Shown: in pieces, positions 6,957 through 16,077 of the stretch | Layout of the letters: each line of letters begins with the position of its first letter | How positions within the stretch are numbered: position 1 is the stretch's first letter | From: Lawsonibacter faecis | GTDB taxonomy: Bacteria > Bacillota > Clostridia > Oscillospirales > Oscillospiraceae | Assembly (NCBI RefSeq): GCF_014287675.1 | Contig: NZ_JACOPQ010000004.1 | Coordinates: 62,001-126,000, forward strand | Length of the DNA: 64,000 bases | Direction of reading: 5' to 3' | Program-made: the position numbers and the translations under genes | Notes under the pieces: generated by a model | The model's input: only the letters and a program-made list of their open reading frames with translations | The model's database searches: none | Told to the model about the DNA's origin: nothing

Positions 6957-8909
6957 ATGTCTGACGAGTTAGAACTGGAACAAAACAGCACCCAGGTGGA
7001 GCATGAGTACGGCGGCAGCGAGATTCAGGTCCTGGAGGGCCTGGAGGCGGTGCGCAAGCGCCCCGGTATGTACATCGGCTCCACCTCCTCCTCCGGTCTC
7101 CACCACCTGGTGTACGAGATCGTGGACAACGCCATCGACGAGGCGCTGGCCGGGCACTGCGACGAGATTAACGTCATCATCAGAGAGGGCGACATCATCA
7201 CCGTAACGGACAACGGGCGAGGCATACCCGTGGACGTACAGCCGCAGACCGGCCTTCCCGCCCTGGAGGTGGTCTTTACCATCCTGCATGCCGGCGGCAA
7301 ATTCGGCGGCGGGGGCTATAAGGTCTCCGGCGGCCTCCACGGCGTGGGCGCCAGCGTGGTCAACGCCCTCAGCGAGTGGCTGGAGGTCCAGGTCCATAAG
7401 GACGGAAAAATTTACGAGATGAAGTTTGCCCGGGGCAAGGTGACCCAGCCCATCACCGTGGTGGGAGATACCGACAAGCACGGCACCACCGTCTCCTTTA
7501 AGCCCGACCCAGAGATGTTCACCGACACCACGGTGTACGACTATGATATCCTCCACACCCGTATGCGGGAGGAGGCCTTTCTGAACGCCGGCCTGCGCAT
7601 CCACACCATTGACGAGCGCGCGGGACAGGAGCAGCACGACGATATGTGCTATGAGGGCGGTATCCGGGAGTTCGTCACATACATCAACCGCAATAAGACG
7701 GCCCTCCACGAGGACGTCATCTATATGTCCGGCCAGAAGGGGGACTCCATCGCGGAGGTGGCCTTCCAGTATAACGACAGCTACAACGAGATTATACTCT
7801 CCTTTGCCAATAATGTGCACACCCCCGAGGGAGGCATGCACGAGGAGGGCTTCAAGCGGGCGCTGACCACCACGCTCAACGCGTACGGCCTTAAAAAGGG
7901 CATACTCAAGGGCGACGACAAGGTCACCGGCGAGGACTGCAGAGAGGGACTCTCGTGCATTATCTCCGTCAAGCTGACCGACGCTCAGTTTGAGGGCCAG
8001 ACCAAGGCCAAGCTGGGCAACAGCGAGATCCGCACCCTCGTCAACGCCGTGGTGTCGGAAAAGCTGGAGGAGTTTCTGGAGGAGCACCCGGCGGTGGGAA
8101 AGGTCATCCTGGAGAAGGCAATGACCGCCAACCGCGCCCGGGAGGCCGCCCGCCGCGCCCGGGAGAACATCCGCCGCAAGAATGCCCTGGAGGGTGCCAC
8201 CCTCCCCGGCAAGCTGGCAGACTGCTATGAGCGGGACGCATCCCTCACTGAAATCTACATCGTCGAGGGCGACAGCGCCGGCGGCTCCGCCAAGCAGGGC
8301 CGGGACTCCCGCTTCCAGGCCATTCTGCCACTCTGGGGCAAGATGCTCAACGTGGAAAAGGCCAGAGCCGACAAGGTGTACGGCAACGACAAGCTCACCC
8401 CCGTCATTACCGCGCTGGGCGCGGGCATCGGCGACGAGTTCGACGCGGAGAAGCTGCGCTACCACAAGGTCATCATTATGGCCGATGCCGACGTCGACGG
8501 ATCCCATATCCGCACACTGCTGCTCACCTTCTTTTTCCGCTTTATGCGGCCCCTGATTGAGCACGGATACGTCTACGCCGCCGTACCCCCCCTCTACAAG
8601 CTGACCCGGGGCAAGCAGAGCCGGGTCGCCTTCTCCGACCCGGAGCGGGATGCCATATCCGCCGAGATGCGGGGCGACAACCCCAACGCCAAAATCGATA
8701 TCAGCCGCTTCAAGGGCCTGGGCGAGATGGACGACCACGAGCTCTGGGAGACCACCATGAATCCCGAGACCCGCACCCTCAAGCGAATCACCATGGAGGA
8801 CGCAGTCCAGGCCGACGCCATCTTTACCCTGCTCATGGGCGAGAAGGTGGAGCCCCGGCGGGAGTATATCGAACAAAATGCCTTCCGCGCGGTGAATCTG
8901 GATTACTAA
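6957..8909 (+). CDS. gyrB: DNA gyrase subunit B
   Basis: A 650-residue type IIA topoisomerase subunit that supplies ATPase activity for negative supercoiling. The N-terminal GHKL domain shows VLEGLEAVRKRPGMYIG and DNGRGIPV. The TOPRIM domain shows EGDSAGGSAKQGRD near residue 437 and DADVDGSHIRTL near 507. The C-terminus RREYIEQNA is standard. The motif usually written PLRGKILNVE reads PLWGKMLNVE here. ATG 6957 follows GGAGG at good spacing. gyrA follows after 98 bases. Confidence 0.98.
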   Translation: MSDELELEQNSTQVEHEYGGSEIQVLEGLEAVRKRPGMYIGSTSSSGLHHLVYEIVDNAIDEALAGHCDEINVIIREGDIITVTDNGRGIPVDVQPQTGLPALEVVFTILHAGGKFGGGGYKVSGGLHGVGASVVNALSEWLEVQVHKDGKIYEMKFARGKVTQPITVVGDTDKHGTTVSFKPDPEMFTDTTVYDYDILHTRMREEAFLNAGLRIHTIDERAGQEQHDDMCYEGGIREFVTYINRNKTALHEDVIYMSGQKGDSIAEVAFQYNDSYNEIILSFANNVHTPEGGMHEEGFKRALTTTLNAYGLKKGILKGDDKVTGEDCREGLSCIISVKLTDAQFEGQTKAKLGNSEIRTLVNAVVSEKLEEFLEEHPAVGKVILEKAMTANRAREAARRARENIRRKNALEGATLPGKLADCYERDASLTEIYIVEGDSAGGSAKQGRDSRFQAILPLWGKMLNVEKARADKVYGNDKLTPVITALGAGIGDEFDAEKLRYHKVIIMADADVDGSHIRTLLLTFFFRFMRPLIEHGYVYAAVPPLYKLTRGKQSRVAFSDPERDAISAEMRGDNPNAKIDISRFKGLGEMDDHELWETTMNPETRTLKRITMEDAVQADAIFTLLMGEKVEPRREYIEQNAFRAVNLDY

Positions 8910-9007
8910 TGCGCATCAAACGATTCCTTCCGCCGTTTGATAAGCAGACATAAGAAGCGCCAGGCGGCCCGGCCCCACGGCGCGACAGATAGGAGCACCA
9001 AAATTTT

Positions 9008-11545
9008 ATGAAAAAAGGCTACGAGGACAAGGATATCTCTTATCCCAATCAGAAAATAGTCGATATCAACCTGGAGCATGAGATGCAGTCGGCCTACATT
9101 GAGTACGCCATGAGCGTCATTGTCGGCCGCGCCCTGCCCGACGTGAGAGACGGGCTGAAGCCCGTCCACCGCCGCATCCTCTACTCCATGTACGAGGTGG
9201 GCCTCACCAGCGACAAGCCCTTTAAAAAGTCCGCGACCTGCGTGGGCGACGTGCTGGGCAAGTATCACCCTCACGGCGACCAGTCGGTTTACGACGCGCT
9301 GGTCCGTCTGGCCCAGAGCTTTTCCATGCGCTATCCCCTGGTGGACGGCCACGGAAACTTTGGCTCCATCGACGGCGATCCCCCGGCTGCCTACCGTTAT
9401 ACCGAGGCCCGTATGGCCAAGATGGCCAATGAGATGATGCGGGACATCGACAAGGAGACCGTGGACTGGGACCCCAACTTCGACGAGTCGCTGAAGGAGC
9501 CCAGAGTGGTCCCCTCCCGCTTCCCCAACCTGCTGGTGAACGGCTCCTCCGGCATCGCCGTGGGCATGACCACCAATATCCCGCCCCACAACCTGCGGGA
9601 GGTCATCAACGCCACCGTCTGTGTGCTGGAGAATCCCGAGGCCGGGCTGGAGGACCTGATGGAGCATATCAAGGGCCCGGACTTTCCCACCAACGGCATC
9701 ATCATGGGCCGCAGCGGCATCCGCGCGGCCTATGCCACAGGCAAGGGCCATATCCGCGTCCGCGCCCGGACCGAGATGGAGGAATTCGGCCAGGGCCGGG
9801 TGCGTATTATCGTTACGGAGCTGCCCTACCAGGTCAACAAGGCCCGGCTGGTGGAGAACATCGCCGACCAGGTGAAGGATAAGAAGCTGGACGGCATCTC
9901 CGGCCTGCGGGACGAGTCAGACGGCAAGAAGGGTATGCGCATCGTGATAGAGCTGAAAAAGGACGCCAATCCCCAGGTGGTGCTCAACCGGCTCTTTTCC
10001 CAGACCCAGATGCAGACCACCTTCGCCATCGTGCTGCTGGCACTGGTGGACAACCAGAAGCAGCCGAAGATCCTGACCCTCCGCCAGATATTGGACGAGT
10101 ACATCGCGTTTCAGGAGCAGATTATTACCCGCCGCACCGTGTATGACCTGAGGAAGGCCCAGGAGCGGGCCCACCTCCTGCAGGGACTGCTCATAGCCCA
10201 GGACAATATCGATGAGGTCATCAAGATCATCCGCTCCGCCTACGACGACGCCAGGGAGAAGCTGATGGAGCGCTTCGGCCTGGATGAGGTGCAGGCCCAG
10301 GCCATCCTGGAGATGCGCCTCAAGGCCCTGCAGGGACTGGACAGGGAGAAGCTGCAGGCCGAGTTCGACGAGCTGCAGAAGAAGATCGCCTACTTCAATC
10401 AGCTTCTCTCCGACGAGGAGATGCTCCGGGGCGTTTTGAAGGAAGAGCTACTCGAGATCCGGGACAAGTACGGCGACGACCGCAAGACCGAGATCGGCTT
10501 TGCAGAGGACGATATCGACATTGAGGACCTCATTGAGGAGGAGGAGTGCGTCTTCACCCTTACCTCAGGCGGGTACATTAAGCGGACCCCCGCCTCCACC
10601 TACCGCGCCCAGAAGCGGGGCGGCAGGGGCATCACCGCCATGACCACCAAAGAGGAGGACTGCGTGGATACGGTCTTTACCTCCTCCACCCACGACTTCA
10701 TCCTCTTCTTCACCAACATGGGCCGGGTCCACAGGAAGAAGGGCTACCAAATCCCCGAGGCAGGCCGGGCGGCCAAGGGCACCAATATCGTCAACGTGCT
10801 CCCCGTGGAGCCGGGCGAGAAGGTCACGGCCATGATCCACCTCAAGGAGTACAGCGAGGACCGTTATCTGGTTATGGTCACCCGCAACGGCACCGTGAAG
10901 CGGATCTCGCTGCCCGTCATCAACACCGCCCGTAAGGCCGGCATCCGCTGCATCACCCTCGACGAGGGCGACGAGCTAATCGCTGTCCGGGAGACCGACG
11001 GAGAGCAGGCCATCCTCATCGTCAGCCACGACGGCATGGCCATCTGCTTCAAGGAGGACGACGTGCGCTGCATGGGCCGCGACGCCACCGGCGTGCGGGG
11101 CATCAAGCTGCGTGAGGGCGACTACGTCATCGGCGCGGCCCGGGCCAAGTACGACCACTATGTCCTCATGGTCACGGAGAACGGCTTTGGCAAGCGGACC
11201 GAGATGGACGAGTATATCCGCGCCGACGGCCCACAGAACCGCGGCGGATACGGACTCAAGGGCTACCAGGTGACGGAGAAGACCGGCCCCATCGCCGGCG
11301 TAAAGGTTGTGGACGGCACCGAGGATATCCTGCTCATCAACAGCCAGGGCGTCATTATCCGCATGGCAACCGCTGACGTAAACGTCTACAGCCGCGGCGC
11401 CCAGGGCGTCAAGGTCATGAATCTGGACGAGGGCGTCAAGGTCATCTCCATCGCCCGCACCGAGCATGAGGAGGAAGAGCCGGAGGAGACGGAAGCCGAC
11501 GGCGGAGAGGACGTAGAAACCGCCGGTGAGGAAGTGGAGGAATAA
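9008..11545 (+). CDS. gyrA: DNA gyrase subunit A
   Basis: An 845-residue subunit carrying the DNA breakage-reunion activity. The catalytic tyrosine is Y131 in AAYRYTEARM. The quinolone-determining stretch reads HPHGDQSVYDAL, so the position equivalent to E. coli Ser83 is Gln92 (codon CAG at 9281-9283), while the Asp87 equivalent is kept. Six beta-propeller blades form the C-terminal half, including the GyrA-box-like QKRGGRG near residue 535. The C-terminus is a highly acidic tail (EEEEPEETEADGGEDVETAG). AGGAG precedes ATG 9008. Confidence 0.98.
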   Translation: MKKGYEDKDISYPNQKIVDINLEHEMQSAYIEYAMSVIVGRALPDVRDGLKPVHRRILYSMYEVGLTSDKPFKKSATCVGDVLGKYHPHGDQSVYDALVRLAQSFSMRYPLVDGHGNFGSIDGDPPAAYRYTEARMAKMANEMMRDIDKETVDWDPNFDESLKEPRVVPSRFPNLLVNGSSGIAVGMTTNIPPHNLREVINATVCVLENPEAGLEDLMEHIKGPDFPTNGIIMGRSGIRAAYATGKGHIRVRARTEMEEFGQGRVRIIVTELPYQVNKARLVENIADQVKDKKLDGISGLRDESDGKKGMRIVIELKKDANPQVVLNRLFSQTQMQTTFAIVLLALVDNQKQPKILTLRQILDEYIAFQEQIITRRTVYDLRKAQERAHLLQGLLIAQDNIDEVIKIIRSAYDDAREKLMERFGLDEVQAQAILEMRLKALQGLDREKLQAEFDELQKKIAYFNQLLSDEEMLRGVLKEELLEIRDKYGDDRKTEIGFAEDDIDIEDLIEEEECVFTLTSGGYIKRTPASTYRAQKRGGRGITAMTTKEEDCVDTVFTSSTHDFILFFTNMGRVHRKKGYQIPEAGRAAKGTNIVNVLPVEPGEKVTAMIHLKEYSEDRYLVMVTRNGTVKRISLPVINTARKAGIRCITLDEGDELIAVRETDGEQAILIVSHDGMAICFKEDDVRCMGRDATGVRGIKLREGDYVIGAARAKYDHYVLMVTENGFGKRTEMDEYIRADGPQNRGGYGLKGYQVTEKTGPIAGVKVVDGTEDILLINSQGVIIRMATADVNVYSRGAQGVKVMNLDEGVKVISIARTEHEEEEPEETEADGGEDVETAGEEVEE

Positions 11546-11553
11546 GAAATAAA

Positions 11554-11586
11554 ACACCCTCCCCGGCCGAAAACCGGGGAGGGTGT
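11554..11586. terminator. Strong stem-loop after gyrA
   Basis: A 13-base-pair perfect stem ACACCCTCCCCGG / CCGGGGAGGGTGT with a 7-base loop starts 8 bases after the gyrA stop. No U-tract follows, so it may be a weak terminator or a 3'-end protector. Confidence 0.5.
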
Positions 11587-11646
11587 CCGGTTCGCCAGGA
11601 AAAAGCCCTCCCCCTCCGGGGGGGCCACAAGGCAGGGAATAATAAG

Positions 11647-12090
11647 ATGAAACAAGTCACGATTTATACCGACGGGGCCTGCTCCGGCAATCCCGGTCCC
11701 GGCGGCTGGGGGGCCATCCTCCAGTACGGGCAGATGCAGAAGGAGCTCTCCGGCGGAGAGCCCCAGACCACCAACAACCGTATGGAGCTGACAGGCGTTA
11801 TCACGGCGCTGGAGGCACTCAAGGAGCCCTGTGTGGTGGAGCTTTATTCCGATTCCAAGTACGTGATCGACGGCCTGCAGAAGGGCTGGGCCAAGGGCTG
11901 GAAGGCCAGGGGCTGGATTAAATCGGACAAGAAGCCGGCCCTGAACCCGGATCTATGGGACCGCCTGCTGACGCTGTACGACTATCACACGGTGCATCTC
12001 CACTGGGTCAAGGGCCACGCGGAGAATAAGTACAACAACCGCTGCGACGAGCTTGCCGTGGCGGAGAGCAGAAAATATAAACAGGCTTAG
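11647..12090 (+). CDS. rnhA: Ribonuclease HI
   Basis: A 147-residue enzyme that degrades the RNA strand of RNA-DNA hybrids during replication. All active-site residues are visible: D9 (YTDGACSGNPGPGGWG), E47 (NRMELTG), D69 (YSDSKYV), H124 (KGHAENKYNNRCDELA) and D134. It belongs to the bacterial type with the basic protrusion (KGWAKGWKARGW). Start ATG 11647 has only a modest AGGG upstream. A partial copy of its 3' end lies 115 bases downstream. Confidence 0.96.
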   Translation: MKQVTIYTDGACSGNPGPGGWGAILQYGQMQKELSGGEPQTTNNRMELTGVITALEALKEPCVVELYSDSKYVIDGLQKGWAKGWKARGWIKSDKKPALNPDLWDRLLTLYDYHTVHLHWVKGHAENKYNNRCDELAVAESRKYKQA

Positions 12091-12204
12091 CGGCGCGGCC
12101 CCGGGACCCCACGGCGTGGGGCGGCGCGAGCAGCGCCGAAGGCCGGCAGAATTCATTTTTGGCTGCCGCAAAATAAGAAGGAAAAGGGCTTCCGCCCGGC
12201 CCGG

Positions 12205-12270
12205 GCGGAAAATAAGTACAATAACCGCTGTGACGATCTTCCCGTGGCGGAGGGCAGAAATAAGCAGGAA
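12205..12270 (+). pseudogene. Duplicated 3' fragment of rnhA
   Basis: The sequence from about 12205 repeats the last 65 bases of rnhA (about 12021-12087) with scattered substitutions: it still translates as ENKYNNRCDDLPVAEGR, against ENKYNNRCDELAVAESR in the intact gene. Nothing upstream matches RNase H, so this is a scrap of a duplicated or recombined second copy. It has no start site of its own. Confidence 0.8.
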
Positions 12271-12304
12271 AAAGCGTGCTGCAGGATAAATGCAGCACGC
12301 TTTT
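12271..12304. terminator. Bidirectional intrinsic terminator
   Basis: A 12-base-pair stem AAGCGTGCTGC / GCAGCACGCTT with loop AGGATAAAT is followed by TTTT on the plus strand and AAAA (U-tract on the minus strand) on the other side. It ends the plus-strand gyrase/rnhA block and the minus-strand XRE operon. Confidence 0.85.
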
Positions 12305-12336
12305 GATATGGGTAAACAAAGATCAAATATATAGAC

Positions 12337-12540
12337 TCAATCAAAGATAAAAAGCGCCTCAATAGGGGCGTCTACGGCACGGGATAGAGCAATGGCCAGC
12401 TTGAGGGACGGGTTGTACCGCCCGGCCTCCAGGCGTATAATGGTCTCCCTGCGTACCCCTACCCGGTCGGCCAGATCTTCCTGGGTGAGGCCGGCCAGAA
12501 TGCGGTATTTCTTGAGGTCGCACCGGAACTGACTGTCCAT
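12337..12540 (-). CDS. XRE-family transcriptional regulator
   Basis: A 67-residue single-domain helix-turn-helix protein (LKKYRILAGLTQEDLADRVG, then RETIIRLEAGRYNPSLKLAI). Its ATG overlaps the stop of the upstream DUF3796 gene by one base, with AGGAAGG ahead of it. Small XRE regulators of this kind are typically encoded next to a DUF3796-like membrane protein. It probably represses its own operon through the paired operators at 12931-12965. Confidence 0.9.
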   Translation of the reverse strand: MDSQFRCDLKKYRILAGLTQEDLADRVGVRRETIIRLEAGRYNPSLKLAIALSRAVDAPIEALFIFD

Positions 12541-12911
12541 CAGTCAGCCTTCCTGTCAAAGAAGAGGGTAAGGGCCGGGGCGAGGACAAAGCCCGTCGCG
12601 TATCCCAGGGAACCCACCAGCAGCACCGTGTCAGCCGGAACCTGACGGTCCAGCAGAAAGAGCAGAGCAAAGGAGAGCAGGGTAAAAAACGAGAGCATCA
12701 CCGCAGCGGCCCGCTTTCGGTTTTCCAGCAGCCGCTCATCCACTCCGTCCTTCTCCAGATGATAGTAAAAGAAAAAAGCAAAGAAGCCAAAGAAAATAAA
12801 GAAAAAATAGCTGGGGTGGCCGTTAAACTTGGGTAGAAGCCCTAAAAACCCGAAAAAGCCCAACAGACTGAACCAGGGAAAAAGTCTGAGAAGCCGTTGG
12901 CCCTTTGTCAC
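12540..12911 (-). CDS. DUF3796-like membrane protein
   Basis: A 123-residue protein with four hydrophobic segments, rich in Phe (PSYFFFIFFGFFAFFFYYHL), resembling the DUF3796 family paired with small XRE regulators. The start is GTG 12909-12911, eight bases after AGGAGG. No biochemical function is known. The operon link to the regulator suggests a membrane sensor or antagonist role, which is inference. Confidence 0.75.
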   Translation of the reverse strand: MTKGQRLLRLFPWFSLLGFFGFLGLLPKFNGHPSYFFFIFFGFFAFFFYYHLEKDGVDERLLENRKRAAAVMLSFFTLLSFALLFLLDRQVPADTVLLVGSLGYATGFVLAPALTLFFDRKAD

Positions 12912-12930
12912 CGAAGACGCCTCCTGCTGG

Positions 12931-12985
12931 TGATAAATACATCACTTGATGTGATAAATATATCACACACACCGCACTCTGTCAA
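12931..12985 (-). promoter_or_regulatory. Promoter with two operator copies for the XRE/DUF3796 operon
   Basis: On the minus strand TTGACA (complement of 12980-12985), 17 bases, and TATATT (complement of 12957-12962) form a good promoter. Two near-identical imperfect palindromes, TGATAAATACATCA (12931-12944) and TGATAAATATATCA (12952-12965), lie 21 bases apart, that is two helical turns. The second overlaps the -10. This is a classic layout for cooperative repressor binding. Confidence 0.8.
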
Positions 12986-13003
12986 GAAAACAAAACCCCA
13001 ATT

Positions 13004-13657
13004 TCACTCTCGAATCACCACGCCGAAGCGCTTTGCCAGCGCGGCGGCCTGGTAGAGATCCACAATGGCGCCCTTCAGCTCCCAGGCGGTATCGGAGAAG
13101 ACCGGGCCGCTGAGGGTGCAGGAGGTCAAATCCACGCCGGTGAGAGCGGTCTTGTAGAAGCTGGTGCCCACCAGGCGGCAGTCCGCCAGCTCCAGACCGG
13201 AGAGCTTACACTCGGAGAGTGAGAGCCCCTCCATGTCGCAGCCCTGGAAGCGGAGACTGCGCAGTCTCGAGCCGTCCAGATTGGCATATTTCAGGGCGCA
13301 GCGGTCAAAGAGGACGTCCCGCTGGGCGCTCTTGTGGAGGTTTGCCCCCACCCCCTTGCACTCAGCAAAGGATACCCGCTGAAAAAAACAGTCGGAGAAG
13401 AGGCTGTTGGAACAGTCGCAGCACTCAAACACCACGTCCTGAAATCCGGTGCGGGAGAAGTCGCAGTCAAGCAGGCGGCAATGGAAAAAGCGGACGGAGC
13501 GGAAATTCAGGCCGTCCAGTGCGGCTGCGGTGAGGGTCAGGCGGTCACAGAGCAAACACTCCAGGTCCGCATCGTCCTCGCGGGCGCGGCAAGACAGGTC
13601 CTCCAGGTCCTCTACGGGTGAAAGTTGGGGGGCGAGAAGGGGTTTTGAGAGCTTCAT
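13004..13657 (-). CDS. Pentapeptide-repeat protein
   Basis: A 217-residue protein made largely of pentapeptide repeats with a central Leu/Phe every fifth residue (for example LNFRSVRFFHCRLLDCDFSR and ANLDGSRLRSLRFQGCD), expected to fold as a right-handed quadrilateral beta-helix. I start at ATG 13657 behind GGGAGG rather than at the upstream in-frame start. Some family members (Qnr, MfpA) mimic DNA and protect gyrase, but most are uncharacterised. The Cys-rich repeats here do not identify a subfamily. Confidence 0.85.
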   Translation of the reverse strand: MKLSKPLLAPQLSPVEDLEDLSCRAREDDADLECLLCDRLTLTAAALDGLNFRSVRFFHCRLLDCDFSRTGFQDVVFECCDCSNSLFSDCFFQRVSFAECKGVGANLHKSAQRDVLFDRCALKYANLDGSRLRSLRFQGCDMEGLSLSECKLSGLELADCRLVGTSFYKTALTGVDLTSCTLSGPVFSDTAWELKGAIVDLYQAAALAKRFGVVIRE

Positions 13658-13830
13658 GGGGGGAGCCTCCCTTATGGTAATTGAAAAAACGGTCTGCATA
13701 CGAGAACAAGTGTACCATAAACCAAATCAAAGAACAAGGCAGGGAAAGGTGTAACGCGGCCGGAGCGCAAAACCCCTGCGAAGCATCAGCAAAAGAGCCC
13801 TTTTCGCTGGCAGCAAGGCGTTTTCTGGCG

Positions 13831-14034
13831 GTCAAAACCCTCCGCGGAGCGCCTCGCAGAGTTCCGCCGTCTGCAGACGGCGGCAAAAAATTAAAAAGCG
13901 TCATATCTTGGGATATGCGCCTCAGAAATGATACATCCCATGACGGATCGGGGGGAAACTTTTCCCAAGAAAGCGAGCCCCATCTGTCATGCGGCTTGCC
14001 AAAGAAGCGCGACAGGACTGCTTTGACAAGCTGA
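13831..14034 (-). repeat. Intergenic repeat, copy A (inverted relative to copy B)
   Basis: Read on the minus strand, this stretch matches 20949-21155 over its length with small gaps. It starts with a TTGTCAAAG...CTTTGGCAA hairpin; shared blocks include GCATGAC, TGGGGCTCG, TGGGAAAA, ATCCGTCATG, TTTCTGAGGC, CTGCGAGGC and GCGGAGGGT. It begins directly downstream of the terminator of the flavoprotein gene. It contains no convincing reading frame. Confidence 0.75.
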
Positions 14035-14036
14035 AA

Positions 14037-14067
14037 AAAGACCCGCGGCGCTCAGCGCCGCGGGTCT
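14037..14067 (-). terminator. Intrinsic terminator of the flavoprotein gene
   Basis: A perfect 15-base-pair stem (AAGACCCGCGGCGCT / AGCGCCGCGGGTCTT) is followed on the minus strand by a run of T residues. It lies 12 bases after the stop of the minus-strand flavoprotein gene. Confidence 0.9.
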
Positions 14068-14078
14068 TTCCATAGTAA

Positions 14079-16028
14079 TTATTTTACCTGGGAGAGGGCG
14101 TCCTCGACGGCCTCTTTGATGGCTTTGCTGGTAATGGTGGCGCCGGAGACATTGTCCACCTCGGTGGAGTTTGCCTCCACGATGGCGCCCGGGATCTGGT
14201 CGCGGGCGGGGTCGGAGATGCCGTCGGTCTCGGCGTGCTGGACAATCTCCACAGTGGAAATCTTGTCGCCGTCCATGGTGACCTTCACGTACAGGTCGCC
14301 GCCCATGCCGTTGTGGCTCACGCCCAGGTATTCGTTCTCGCCCAGCGTCACGTCGGGCGCCTCGGAGGCCGCCAGGTCGGTGGTCACGCCGGGGGTGTGG
14401 ACGATATTGGAGGTGACCTTCTCAGCGGCGGTGTAGGCGGGCAGGGTGTCGTTCTTAACCTCAGCCGCGTTCTTGCCGGCGATCTGGCCGAAGATGACGC
14501 ACTCGGCAATGTTGCCGCCGCCCTGATACTGGAAGGCGGTGATGCCGCCGAATTCACCGGCGGAGTACAGGTGGGGAATGGGGTTTCCGCTGCGGTCCAG
14601 GACCTCGGCGTTCTCGTTGCGGCGGGCGCCGCCCTGGGTGTTCAGCATGGCGGCGGTCAGCTCCACGGCGTAGTAGGTGCCGCCGGTGATGGGGGCCATG
14701 CTCTCGGCACTGCGGCCGAACTGGGGATCGTAGCCGGCCTTGGCATAGCTGTTGTAGTTTTCCACGGTCTTGACCAGAGTATCGGCGTCCACGTCGATGA
14801 GGGCCGCCAGATCAGCGATGGAGGAGGCGCTCTGGACATTGACGGCGTTTTCCGGCATGGTGAAAGCGTTGAACTGGGTCTCGTCGCAGATGACAAAGGA
14901 GCGCAGGGGACGGCGGGCGTTCATCCAGGCGTCGCCCAGCTTGATGTGGCCGTGACGGGTGAGCTCATCCTCGCGGAGGTAGCGGTTGCCGTCGCCGGCG
15001 ATGAAGATGGAGCCGCCCTGGGTGAAGGAGGAGCCGAACATGGTGGTGCCGCGCTCGCCCTCAGGGACCTTGACCACGCTGCCGGAGAAGTCGCCGATGC
15101 CCTCATAGGCCTCCATGTGCCAAAGGTCGGCGCCCACATCCAGGACCATGTCGATGCCGTCACCGGTGTTGTAGAGGGTGCCGATGGCGCGGCTGTCGGT
15201 GAGGCCCAGGTAATCGGCCAGCATCTCGGGGTTGTTCTCAAAGCCGCCCAGGGTCAGTACCACGCCGTTGTCGGCGCGGACATTCAGCTTCTCTCCGCCC
15301 CGCTCCACGGTGACGCCCAGAATGGTCTTGGAGGCCGGGTCCTGCACGAGGGAGACGGCGGGAGACTCAAACCACACGTCAATCTTGTCGGCCCGGTCGG
15401 TGACCTGCTTGCGCATGGCCTGCCAGAGGTAGCCGTCGCTGATGCCGGCATGGGTGGAGGTCAGGGTAATGCTGTCGCTGCCGGGGAACTCAGGGTACTC
15501 GGGGGACATGGAGCCGATGACCGGAATACCGTTCCAGGCCATAAACTCCTCCTTGTTGAGGCCCAGCTTGTCGGAAATGGTGTCGGCCAGGTTGGCGATC
15601 TCGCGGGCGTAGAGCTCCAGCATGGCCTTGGGGATCTCGTGGTCGCCGGCCAGGGCCTTGTAGTAGGCCAGGGTGTCCTCATAGTTGCCGTTGCCGTTGG
15701 CGAAGAGCTGGCCGCAGTAGCGGGTATTGCCGCCCTCATGGCCCTCGGGGGCCTTCTCCACCAGGAGGACACGGGCGCCCTCATCGGCGGCGGCCATGGC
15801 GGCCATGGAGCCGGCGCCGCCAAAGCCCACGATCACCACGTCGTACCGGCCGTCCCAGGCAACGGTGTCGGCGTATGTATAGGTCTCGGAGACGGTCTGG
15901 CTGGGAGAGGGCTCTGCGGGGGTGCTTGCGGAGGGGCTGGGAGAGGGCGCGGTGTCCTGGGTGCATCCGCTCAGCAGGGAGACGCCCAGAGCCGCGGCAA
16001 GAGACAGGGCAAGGAATTTCTTTTTCAT
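14079..16028 (-). CDS. Exported FAD/FMN-binding fumarate-reductase-like flavoprotein
   Basis: A 649-residue lipoprotein: signal MKKKFLALSLAAALGVSLLSGC with a lipobox Cys, a Ser/Pro-rich linker, an FAD-binding flavoprotein-reductase domain from about residue 55 (VVIVGFGGAGSMAAMAA dinucleotide fold; GGRR-like QGGARRN; GEFGGITAFQYQGGGNIAEC near the active site), and a C-terminal FMN-binding domain ending in VSGATITSKAIKEAVEDAL, whose Thr is the usual ApbE flavinylation site. Such proteins reduce external acceptors such as fumarate, urocanate or cinnamate-type enoates; the substrate here is unknown. ATG 16028 follows AGGAGG. It is divergent from an AraC regulator. Confidence 0.9.
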   Translation of the reverse strand: MKKKFLALSLAAALGVSLLSGCTQDTAPSPSPSASTPAEPSPSQTVSETYTYADTVAWDGRYDVVIVGFGGAGSMAAMAAADEGARVLLVEKAPEGHEGGNTRYCGQLFANGNGNYEDTLAYYKALAGDHEIPKAMLELYAREIANLADTISDKLGLNKEEFMAWNGIPVIGSMSPEYPEFPGSDSITLTSTHAGISDGYLWQAMRKQVTDRADKIDVWFESPAVSLVQDPASKTILGVTVERGGEKLNVRADNGVVLTLGGFENNPEMLADYLGLTDSRAIGTLYNTGDGIDMVLDVGADLWHMEAYEGIGDFSGSVVKVPEGERGTTMFGSSFTQGGSIFIAGDGNRYLREDELTRHGHIKLGDAWMNARRPLRSFVICDETQFNAFTMPENAVNVQSASSIADLAALIDVDADTLVKTVENYNSYAKAGYDPQFGRSAESMAPITGGTYYAVELTAAMLNTQGGARRNENAEVLDRSGNPIPHLYSAGEFGGITAFQYQGGGNIAECVIFGQIAGKNAAEVKNDTLPAYTAAEKVTSNIVHTPGVTTDLAASEAPDVTLGENEYLGVSHNGMGGDLYVKVTMDGDKISTVEIVQHAETDGISDPARDQIPGAIVEANSTEVDNVSGATITSKAIKEAVEDALSQVK

Positions 16029-16077
16029 GTTTTTCCTCCTCATTCCATAGGTGTATCGGTAGGACCTTCTTATTTTT

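Noticed and set aside
6969..8876. 635-codon open frame opposite gyrB
   Set aside because: Antisense shadow of gyrB with Gly/Leu/Val/Asp-rich composition and no domains.
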